40,417 nt of DNA from Ruminococcus sp. (GTDB lineage: Bacteria > Bacillota > Clostridia > Oscillospirales > Acutalibacteraceae). The stretch lies in NCBI GenBank assembly GCA_017473955.1, contig JAFUIK010000020.1, forward strand, positions 1 to 40,417, read 5' to 3'. Of the stretch, positions 34,022 to 40,417 are shown one piece after another. The notes beneath the pieces were generated by a model. That model was not told where the DNA came from. It ran no database searches and was given only the letters and a program-made list of their open reading frames with translations. The translations under genes were made by a program, and so were the position numbers. Every line of letters starts with the position of its first letter. Position 1 is the stretch's first letter.

Positions 34022-34123
34022 TTTCTAAATCTCTACTGCTCCTTACTCTCTTGCTAAAATCAAAGAATGAATAATCTCTTTGATTTTTTAACGCGAGAGC
34101 TCGGTCGCTTTGAGATTTAGAAA
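34022..34123. repeat. Long inverted repeat enclosing a terminator-like hairpin
   Basis: TTTCTAAATCTC (34022-34033) and GAGATTTAGAAA (34112-34123) are perfect 12-bp inverted arms. Inside, CTCTC and GAGAG can also pair, and AAAATCAAAGA/TCTTTGATTTTTT (34056-34089) forms a terminator-like hairpin. A third, partial copy of the neighbouring repeat (CTCAAACGCTTATTTATCAC) follows at about 34133. No ORF of note lies in 33952-34276. Confidence 0.75.
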
Positions 34124-34249
34124 GCTCGGAGGCTCAAACGCTTATTTATCACGCCTCGTTGTCCTTCGCTTTTCCTCAAAAGTCCACATACTCTCTCACC
34201 CTGTATTGTTTACATTCGTAAACTGCAACAGGTTGGATTCGTATTCGAC

Positions 34250-34281
34250 TTTGTGAGGGCTGCGGACCTCAAACGCTTATT
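34250..34281. repeat. 32-bp direct repeat, copy 2, overlapping a stop codon
   Basis: Same 32 bases as 33962-33993. The last five bases cover the stop codon of the minus-strand glycosidase gene (34279-34277) and the edge of its last sense codon. Confidence 0.9.
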
Positions 34282-37200
34282 TATATGTTCCGATACCGTA
34301 GCCGTCGTCGTACTGTGCAAGGTATCTCTGGATGTTTGTAACGTCCATAATGTTGACCGAACCGTTAGAATCGGCATCAGAAGCCTTTTCGCTGTATGGT
34401 GTCGGGTTGAGCTCAGCGAGTGCGAGCTGTACGTTTGTTGCGTCTGTTACGTCAACCTTATCATCACAGTTTGAGTCACCTATCATATATGAGTCGCCTG
34501 AAACACAGATGTTGTCAGCCTTATCAAGAACGAAGTAATCATACTGTACGCTGTTGTCAGGTCTGTACTGTTCGCTTCCGTAGGTGTGGGAATCGTGAGT
34601 CATATTTGAGTCATAGTAGTTATCTCTGTCGAACTTAACAACGATTTCGTGCTCACCCTCTGAAAGCTGAAGGAGAAGGTGTGTACTTGTCTGGAAGTCA
34701 TAATTTACAACAGGGAATACAAGTGCACCAACGTCCTTGCCGTCAACGAATACTGAACGGATTGCTGCGTTAGAGCAGGATGTTGGGTCATTGGAGCTAT
34801 AGTCATTGTAACAAGCGAAGAATACATACTGGCCTGCTTGTTCGATATCTACGTTGATTGTGAGCATTCTTTCAAGGTTAGCACTGAATACGTCAGTGAT
34901 GACTGTTTTGCCACTTGCAGTTGCCTTTGTAAGGTTCTTGAGTGTGCAGTTTTCAGCCTCAATCTTGATGCGGTCAGGGCTCACAATTACAGGTCTTGAC
35001 ATTTCGCTCCATACGCCGTCTTTAGAAATAACTACAACGGAGTATGCACCGTAAACTGTAGGGTCGATTGTGTAAGAGTTTGTTTTTACGTCAACATACT
35101 CTGAACCTGTCCATACCTTGTATGTACAGCCACTCTGTGCTCCCCATGTAAGAGTGTTGCCTGAAAGTGTAGCAACTGGCATCTTTGGACAGATAACGTG
35201 GTTCTTCTCATCGTCTAAGTTAACAGTTTCGTCTGCGTACTCGTTTTCGCTTTCCTGTACAACGATGTCGATAGTGTAATTACCTGTTGCACCAAATGGG
35301 AGAGTGTATGATGTGCCTACGTTTTCGCCGTTTACTGTGATAGAAACAATTTCAGAGCCCTTACCTGTGAGAGAAAGGTCGATTGTAGCATCGCAGTATG
35401 TGTAGTCGTTTAAGTAGAACGGACCTTCCATCCACTCTGGGATATATGGCTCGAATGTAATACCGTCTGTATCGTAAATCATACCGAACAGTACCTTGTA
35501 GTAGCCTGAAAGTGTAGCAGCGATAGACCACAGCTGATGTCTTACGTGGATACCCTCACCTGTTGTGAAGTCTACAACCTCTCTGTTGTTAAGAGAAGTA
35601 GCAGCTGCTGTGATACAAGAGTTCCAGATTTCTTCGCTTAATAAATCATAGCCATGCTCTGCACCGGCAAGCATAAGCTGTGCTTCCCAACCAGGCCATA
35701 CGCCACGGTTGTGATATACTCTGTCTTTGTGCTCGAGGTCACCTTGCTTGTTAGGGTAAACAACGTTTGCACCATAAGTAACGAGCGGATAGTTTTCTGC
35801 GATAGAATCGAGCTGCTCCTGTGTACCAATATTGAACCAAAGAGCGTAGCCGTTAGCGATGCAGTCAATCTTGTAAGCAAGTGGTGAGCCCATATAGCTT
35901 GGGTATTCCCAAGCGGCGTAGCAACCGAGCTCATCGTGCCAGAGTCTTTCTGTTACTGCATCATAAAGTGCATCGTATTTAGCCTGTAAGTAAGCTGTGT
36001 CGTCTTTGCCTAAAATCTCGGCAGTTTTAATCATTCTTTCTAAAACGCCAAGGTAAATCATATTAACGCTTGCAGCCTTACCCTCTGCGATATTAGCAAG
36101 AGACTCCTCAACCTCGTTGCCCATCCAGTCAGGGTATGTCTGTGAACGCCAGTCAAGACCGCAGGTTTCGCCCTTCATAAGGCCTGATTCCTCGTCCCAA
36201 ACTGTGTTGTAGTCCTGCTTGATGTTGTCTAAGCAGATATCATAGAAGTATTCAAGAACAGATTCATCACCTGTTGAAAGGTAGATTTCCCAAACAGACA
36301 GGTAAGTGATAATCTTATCAGTTGAAACAGGGTAAGAACCGCCTGTACCTGTGTCTTCTTCAAATACCTTGAAGCCGTTGAAGTGAACAACCTTTTCTTT
36401 AGCACAGTTTAATGAAATTTCAGGGTAGATAGCAGCAAGTGAGAATTCACAAGACATAGCTGTATCTCTTGTCCAAACCTTTCTCCAGGTTTCACCTGTG
36501 TAGAAAGCTGTACCAAATTCGGACTCGAACTTGTTGATAACTGTTTCTTCCATTGTGAGGTTGTAAACAGCTTCAGCTAAAGGAGTGTTAGGAGCTGAAA
36601 ACTGTGGCATATCAGCAGTGCTCTTTTCCTGAGTCCAAGTCTGAGCTGTGCCTGAGGTAGTAGAAGTCATTGAAGTAGGGGAGTTTACTGTAACTGTACC
36701 CTTTGTGTCAACGATACCATCAGGTAAGAGTGTGTATGAATATGGATATACATAATCAAGGTCAATATCAAACTGTGTGCTTAAGTAGTAAGCAGGAAGC
36801 TGTGTTGCCTGTGCATATCCGTTCTGGCTTTCAATGTTGATAACAGCAAGCTCGGTTCCTACATTTAAAATGCGGTACTTTCCTGTTGTGTTGTCAACAT
36901 ACCATGTGTCAGCAAAGCCTGTAGCACCGTCTGCTGATGTGCGAATTTCTCCGTTTTCAGCAAGATAAATGTAGTTGCCGGTGTTAGCGTTCTGAATGCG
37001 ACATTTCTTTGCATCGTCAGTAGGGATGAAGTTCCATGTTGTGTTAGCTAAAGCAAAATCAGCAGCACTTGTACTGATGTATGAGAGCTTGCCGTCTTTT
37101 TCGCAAAGCACCTGATCAGCGTGGTCGCTCCATGCACTTACGATAGTGATGTTTTCCTGAGCTTCTTTGAACTCATAAATGTTCTTTGTGTCGCCTGAAA

Positions 37201-37822
37201 GCACAGTTGCCGCAAAAAGTCCTGTGAGAGCGTTTGCCTCAAAGAGCACAGTGCTTTCTTCTGTGAGAGTGATTTTAGCGTTGTCACCGCTTGGAACAGA
37301 CCATGACCAGTCAGCAACCGCAAACTTGTACTCGTGAACACCTGCAGGAAGAGTCTTTACAAGAGCGTAGTTGTTATTACCTGTTGATGTGAGCTTGTTC
37401 TCAGCTAATGCAGGCCACATCTCGCCATCAAAAGAGCCTCTTAAGTAAACATCTGCTGTAGGAGCTGACATAACCTTAGCACTCTGAGTGTATGCTGATG
37501 GGTTCATAGTGAACTGTACCATAGCAGGCTCTGTGAGTGTGAGGGTTGCGTCCTGACTTGGAACGGACCAAGACCAGTCCTGAACAGCCATTTTGTACTT
37601 ATGAGTACCTGCCTGTAAGGAAACAGTGATTGAGTATGTGCCGTTACCGTTGTCGGTAAGTATGTACTCGTTCAAAGCTTCCCAGCCGTTGAAAGTACCT
37701 CTAAGGTAGTAAGTTGTTGCCGCTGATGCCGAAAGTGGCATAATCATTACTGAAACAAGCAGTAATGTAAGCACTAATACAACTGAAACTAACTTAGAAA
37801 GCAAAGTTTTTGTTGTTTTCAT
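34277..37822 (-). CDS. Secreted dockerin-bearing six-hairpin glycosidase with starch-binding-like modules
   Basis: 1181 aa; ACGGAGG upstream; signal peptide ending LSASA near residue 34. Two X25-like modules (about 37-110 and 124-200; YYLRGTFNGW, VYLRGSFDGEMW, YKMAVQDWSWSVP, YKFAVADWSWSVP) resemble those on starch enzymes. Residues about 213-345 look beta-trefoil-like (CRIQNANTGNYIYLAENG). Residues about 400-800 form an (alpha/alpha)6 barrel with GETWRKVWTRDTAMS, ETCGLDWRSQTYPDWM and HVRHQLWSIAATLSGYYK, recalling debranching and related six-hairpin enzymes; the exact GH family is not certain. Ig-like segments, a CBM35-like sandwich from about 949 (IKIEAENCTLKN) and a C-terminal dockerin from about 1111 (GDSNCDDKVDVTDATN, DADSNGSVNIMD) follow. 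It is a likely amylosome-type enzyme acting on starch or related glucan outside the cell. Confidence 0.82.
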   Translation of the reverse strand: MKTTKTLLSKLVSVVLVLTLLLVSVMIMPLSASAATTYYLRGTFNGWEALNEYILTDNGNGTYSITVSLQAGTHKYKMAVQDWSWSVPSQDATLTLTEPAMVQFTMNPSAYTQSAKVMSAPTADVYLRGSFDGEMWPALAENKLTSTGNNNYALVKTLPAGVHEYKFAVADWSWSVPSGDNAKITLTEESTVLFEANALTGLFAATVLSGDTKNIYEFKEAQENITIVSAWSDHADQVLCEKDGKLSYISTSAADFALANTTWNFIPTDDAKKCRIQNANTGNYIYLAENGEIRTSADGATGFADTWYVDNTTGKYRILNVGTELAVINIESQNGYAQATQLPAYYLSTQFDIDLDYVYPYSYTLLPDGIVDTKGTVTVNSPTSMTSTTSGTAQTWTQEKSTADMPQFSAPNTPLAEAVYNLTMEETVINKFESEFGTAFYTGETWRKVWTRDTAMSCEFSLAAIYPEISLNCAKEKVVHFNGFKVFEEDTGTGGSYPVSTDKIITYLSVWEIYLSTGDESVLEYFYDICLDNIKQDYNTVWDEESGLMKGETCGLDWRSQTYPDWMGNEVEESLANIAEGKAASVNMIYLGVLERMIKTAEILGKDDTAYLQAKYDALYDAVTERLWHDELGCYAAWEYPSYMGSPLAYKIDCIANGYALWFNIGTQEQLDSIAENYPLVTYGANVVYPNKQGDLEHKDRVYHNRGVWPGWEAQLMLAGAEHGYDLLSEEIWNSCITAAATSLNNREVVDFTTGEGIHVRHQLWSIAATLSGYYKVLFGMIYDTDGITFEPYIPEWMEGPFYLNDYTYCDATIDLSLTGKGSEIVSITVNGENVGTSYTLPFGATGNYTIDIVVQESENEYADETVNLDDEKNHVICPKMPVATLSGNTLTWGAQSGCTYKVWTGSEYVDVKTNSYTIDPTVYGAYSVVVISKDGVWSEMSRPVIVSPDRIKIEAENCTLKNLTKATASGKTVITDVFSANLERMLTINVDIEQAGQYVFFACYNDYSSNDPTSCSNAAIRSVFVDGKDVGALVFPVVNYDFQTSTHLLLQLSEGEHEIVVKFDRDNYYDSNMTHDSHTYGSEQYRPDNSVQYDYFVLDKADNICVSGDSYMIGDSNCDDKVDVTDATNVQLALAELNPTPYSEKASDADSNGSVNIMDVTNIQRYLAQYDDGYGIGTYK

Positions 37823-37851
37823 AAAGTTTACCTCCGTATATTGGTAGGAGT

Positions 37852-37880
37852 ATTATACTATTTTTTATAACAATTTACAA
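37852..37880 (-). promoter_or_regulatory. Promoter of the dockerin glycosidase gene
   Basis: On the minus strand TTGTAA (37880-37875), a 17-bp spacer and TATAAT (37857-37852). Confidence 0.72.
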
Positions 37881-37923
37881 TAGATTTTGTGAAAAACAAG
37901 GCAGATTTTTTGATAAAACGCAC

Positions 37924-37954
37924 AAAAAACGCCACCCTTTTCAGAGTAGCGTTT
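37924..37954 (-). terminator. Terminator after the DMT transporter gene
   Basis: Read on the minus strand, AAACGCTAC pairs with GTGGCGTTT (one wobble) and is followed by T. Confidence 0.72.
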
Positions 37955-37960
37955 AGTAAC

Positions 37961-38821
37961 CTATACAGCTTGTGGTTTCTTTGTGCAAAGTACACAATTT
38001 ATAGTAACGGCAGAAATTACGATTAAACCGCCAAGTATAGCAAGCGGCGACGGAACATCTTTAGTAACCACCGCAACAAGCACAGGATTCAGCACAGGCT
38101 CGATAGCGGCAATCAGACAACATAAGAGTGCAGGGCAGTTTGCGTTTGCCAGACCGTACAAAGCGTACGGAATACCGAGCTGGAACACACCTAAGAACAA
38201 AAGGCACAGTATCGGAGTAATTTCCGTTGTAAAGCTGTTTTCCATAAAGAGCGAAACGACTATGCCGATTAAAGCGGTTAAAAACTGGCTGAGCATTATG
38301 CCGCTTAGCTTTTCGTCTTTGTCACATTCACCAACACACACAAACATCATTCCCATCGACACACCTGCCAATAGACCCAAGATGTTTCCTAAAAGCGAGC
38401 CGTCCTCTAAGCTTTCGATAAAAAACAGCACAATGCCTATAAGCGTGACTATAACTGTTATAAGGTCGTTTTTGGCTGTCTTTTTCTTTAGAAATATTGC
38501 AGAAAAAAGTACTATGTAAATCGGTGCGGTGTACTGGAGCACAATAGCGTTCGCCGCTCCTGCATACTTTGTCGAGCATACAAAGCACAACGCTGTACCT
38601 GACACAAACAGCATACTGATAAGCGAGCGTTTTGAAACTTTTACTTTGATTTTCATACAGAGCATCAAACACAGTATTGTGATTCCTGCGATAAGCCCTC
38701 TGTAACCTGCAATCGCAAAAGGGTTTAAGTTAATATACCCGATAAAAAGTCCCGCTGTACTCCATAGCACTGAGCAGATTATCATCTGGACTACTCCGAC
38801 CTTTGTTTTATTTTTAATCAT
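37961..38821 (-). CDS. EamA/DMT-family transporter
   Basis: 286 aa with ten hydrophobic helices in two EamA repeats. The first repeat opens ICSVLWSTAGLFIGYINLNP and contains the usual RGLIAG; the second contains MLSQFLTALIGIVVSLFM and ends with CLIAAIEPVLNPVLVAVV, matching the conserved glutamate-proline segment before the last two helices. Members export or import metabolites such as amino acids; the substrate is unknown. The start has GGTGATTTT upstream. It has its own promoter and terminator. Confidence 0.9.
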   Translation of the reverse strand: MIKNKTKVGVVQMIICSVLWSTAGLFIGYINLNPFAIAGYRGLIAGITILCLMLCMKIKVKVSKRSLISMLFVSGTALCFVCSTKYAGAANAIVLQYTAPIYIVLFSAIFLKKKTAKNDLITVIVTLIGIVLFFIESLEDGSLLGNILGLLAGVSMGMMFVCVGECDKDEKLSGIMLSQFLTALIGIVVSLFMENSFTTEITPILCLLFLGVFQLGIPYALYGLANANCPALLCCLIAAIEPVLNPVLVAVVTKDVPSPLAILGGLIVISAVTINCVLCTKKPQAV

Positions 38822-38837
38822 AAAATCACCAAAGGGA

Positions 38838-38866
38838 ATTTTATCACAAAAACAGAGTTTTCACAA
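38838..38866 (-). promoter_or_regulatory. Promoter of the DMT transporter gene
   Basis: On the minus strand TTGTGA (38866-38861), a 17-bp spacer and TAAAAT (38843-38838) with extended TGA. Confidence 0.62.
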
Positions 38867-38877
38867 TAATTTAGCAC

Positions 38878-38907
38878 AAAAAATGCCCGCCGAATATCGA
38901 CGGGCAA
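38878..38907 (-). terminator. Terminator after dockerin protein C
   Basis: Minus strand TGCCCGTCG, loop ATATT, CGGCGGGCA (one G-T pair), then six T. Confidence 0.88.
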
Positions 38908-38927
38908 GTGTTGCTATTGGTTTAGTA

Positions 38928-39620
38928 TTACTCAAGTTTCGCAAGTTTGAGTTGAATAGCGGTTGCATCTAACACAGTACGCTCGCCGTCAAAATCAAAG
39001 TCGGAAATGTAAAGTACCCCTTTTTCTCCCTGATAGCTGTAGGCATTTGGCAATAAATCCCTAACTTCAAAATCATTGATACCTGCCAAATATCCTTGAA
39101 TTAACGATGCATCTAGTATTGATATTTCGCCGTCAGCGTCCATATCTCCGCATTTATACACTGTATAGTTGCTTGAACCATTAGTTATTTCCTCGCTGTG
39201 ATTGTCTAAGAAATCTCTAAGGTAAGCTGTCACACTGTCTTGTGCTTCCTTGAAGGTATAAATTGTTTTGGCATCTACGTCGTAGATGTATAAGCCCATT
39301 GCAGGGTAACACTGATTCGAACGTTTTATTATATAATCAAGATATCTTGCCGCATTGACTGAATCAGCTCCACCAGATATGCTCCAAAGCACATAAACAT
39401 AGTCGATGGTATTTTCATCGGCATAGTGACAATATGTGTCATAAATTTGTCCTTCTCGTGTATCAGTAGTGTAATTCCTAAAAGCTTGTGTGACTTCGTT
39501 CAACACTCTAGTTTCGATATTTGAAACGTCTTGAGCATCGGCATCCACAGCAGAAACATTCATTATACAAGCAGAAATCAACATAACTGCAGTAAGCATA
39601 ATGCTAACAAGTCTTTTCAT
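38928..39620 (-). CDS. Secreted small dockerin protein (C) paired with a subtilase
   Basis: 230 aa; AAGGAG 8 nt before the ATG; signal peptide MKRLVSIMLTAVMLISACIM ending near NVSA (residue 24). Residues about 72-140 (DYVYVLWSIS...QCYP..GLYIYDVDAKTIYTFKEA) match the domain before the dockerin in proteins A (3962) and B (5103). Residues about 157-230 are a type I dockerin with GDMDADGEISILD and DFDFDGERTVLD, ending LKLAKLE as in B. The N-terminal part (NIETRVLNEVTQAFRNYTTD) is helical and does not show the propeptide-like module of A. It lies 26 bp after the subtilase gene and is surely in the same transcript. Confidence 0.85.
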   Translation of the reverse strand: MKRLVSIMLTAVMLISACIMNVSAVDADAQDVSNIETRVLNEVTQAFRNYTTDTREGQIYDTYCHYADENTIDYVYVLWSISGGADSVNAARYLDYIIKRSNQCYPAMGLYIYDVDAKTIYTFKEAQDSVTAYLRDFLDNHSEEITNGSSNYTVYKCGDMDADGEISILDASLIQGYLAGINDFEVRDLLPNAYSYQGEKGVLYISDFDFDGERTVLDATAIQLKLAKLE

Positions 39621-39646
39621 AAAATCAACTCCTTAAATCTCAGAAT

Positions 39647-40417
39647 TTAATAGGCACTAGCACTATATGTTATAGCGTAGTCAATGTTATTATTTGAGTT
39701 GGCTGTCCCTTGTCTATAAACACGGATTGAGTATTCACCATTTTCAGTCGCGTTGAATGTAATCACCTGTTTGTTGTCATACATATAATTAGATGTATAG
39801 GTTATACCGCTCGGCGTTACAACAGTTAAGCTCAAATTATCTAACGCAGGAGAAGTTGCGTTGTTGCTGTCGTGTTCTCCATTAACTGTATTGTACTTAT
39901 CCCAAGTCAAGCAAAATCTAAGGGTTTTATTAGCAACTTTGGTTATATTTCTAGTAACTACTACACCGGTGGAATTGTTAGAGAAAGAACCAGTTATGTA
40001 ATTTCCTTTTGTAATAAAAGTTTCGTACGCTTTAGTTAAATTCAATCTTCCAGCTCCGTATTTTCTACTTAAAGCTATTGCTTCTGAGCTGACAGTTGAA
40101 AATACAGGCTCATTTTCAAGCATATCCTGTGTAAGTGAGGATGAAGAAAGTAGTAGAGATTTCATCAAAGTAGGATTAGTTGCCAATATAGGACTAGCTT
40201 GAGAAAGCTGTATAACAGCAGATGTCACAAGAGGAGCCGAAAATGATGTACCAATTTGATCACCAAGTATAGGATTTACTAAATATACACCTGGTGCAAC
40301 TACATCAGGTTTATAGCTTAGATTGCCACTACTCGTATATGAGGAATCAAGTGCAATAATACCATCTCTATCACAATTTCCGACAGCTATAGCATTATAT
40401 GCTGTGTTTGATGGTAC
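39647..40417 (-). CDS. Subtilisin-like serine protease, C-terminal part (5' end outside window)
   Basis: The frame is open to the window edge; 256 C-terminal residues are visible. Reading from the edge: VPSNTAYNAIAVGNCDRDG, then KPDVVAPGVYLVNP, then QIGTSFSAPLVTSAVIQLS with the catalytic Ser in GTSFSAP. The C-terminal 100 residues form a beta-rich domain (LRFCLTWDKYN, ENGEYSIRVYRQ) like the one in the subtilase at 1954. The Asp, His and oxyanion Asn and the propeptide lie outside. No dockerin is present at the end, as in the other subtilase. The dockerin protein C follows after 26 bp. Confidence 0.9.
   Translation of the reverse strand, partial: VPSNTAYNAIAVGNCDRDGIIALDSSYTSSGNLSYKPDVVAPGVYLVNPILGDQIGTSFSAPLVTSAVIQLSQASPILATNPTLMKSLLLSSSSLTQDMLENEPVFSTVSSEAIALSRKYGAGRLNLTKAYETFITKGNYITGSFSNNSTGVVVTRNITKVANKTLRFCLTWDKYNTVNGEHDSNNATSPALDNLSLTVVTPSGITYTSNYMYDNKQVITFNATENGEYSIRVYRQGTANSNNNIDYAITYSASAY

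Overview
The window reads as chromosomal DNA of a low-to-moderate GC Gram-positive gut or rumen anaerobe of the Ruminococcus type (Oscillospiraceae/Ruminococcaceae). The clues are the Clostridia-style rimP-nusA-rnpM-ylxQ-infB-rbfA-nrnA-truB operon, strong AGGAGG ribosome sites, a potassium-type membrane pyrophosphatase, and many secreted proteins with dockerin or cohesin-like modules, the parts of a cellulosome or amylosome. The species cannot be named from the sequence alone.

Layout. 1-1536 is the 3' part of glycogen phosphorylase. 1954-5789 holds a secreted subtilase and two small secreted dockerin proteins. 5967-7658 is a secreted cohesin-like protein with fibronectin III repeats. Its upstream 134 bp is an almost exact copy of the upstream region of the preceding dockerin gene. 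7774-14575 is the translation/transcription operon, preceded by a strong promoter and a terminator-like hairpin in the leader. A REP-type tyrosine transposase and a DUF6062-like gene follow on the minus strand (14654-15849). Then come an 8-oxoguanine glycosylase, a helical-bundle protein, a large membrane protein and a small membrane protein on the plus strand (15961-20174).

20348-26177 is a minus-strand operon: marR, two halves of an ABC exporter, an iron-type alcohol dehydrogenase and a LOG-family hydrolase. It has a consensus promoter and a candidate MarR operator. 26358-30031 carries a lipid kinase, a cluster of REP-like hairpins and hppA. 30160-32301 encodes an unusual secreted protein with a central dockerin, a cohesin-like module and six CxxC...CxxC modules. 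A 56-residue ORF and a calcium/sodium antiporter with a perfect 22-bp palindrome in its leader follow. 34277-37822 (minus) is a large dockerin-bearing, starch-directed six-hairpin glycosidase. After a DMT transporter, the window ends with a second dockerin protein and subtilase pair on the minus strand, cut by the window edge.

How the parts fit. The glycosidase, the dockerin proteins and the cohesin-like proteins look like parts of an extracellular starch- or glycan-degrading assembly, with glycogen phosphorylase handling storage glucan inside the cell. The most unusual signal is a repeated gene pair: a subtilase without a dockerin, followed by a small dockerin protein. In the left pair the dockerin protein carries a module resembling the subtilase's own propeptide. 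This suggests a protease/inhibitor or protease/adaptor system attached to the assembly. That function is inference; the gene order and shared modules are seen directly.
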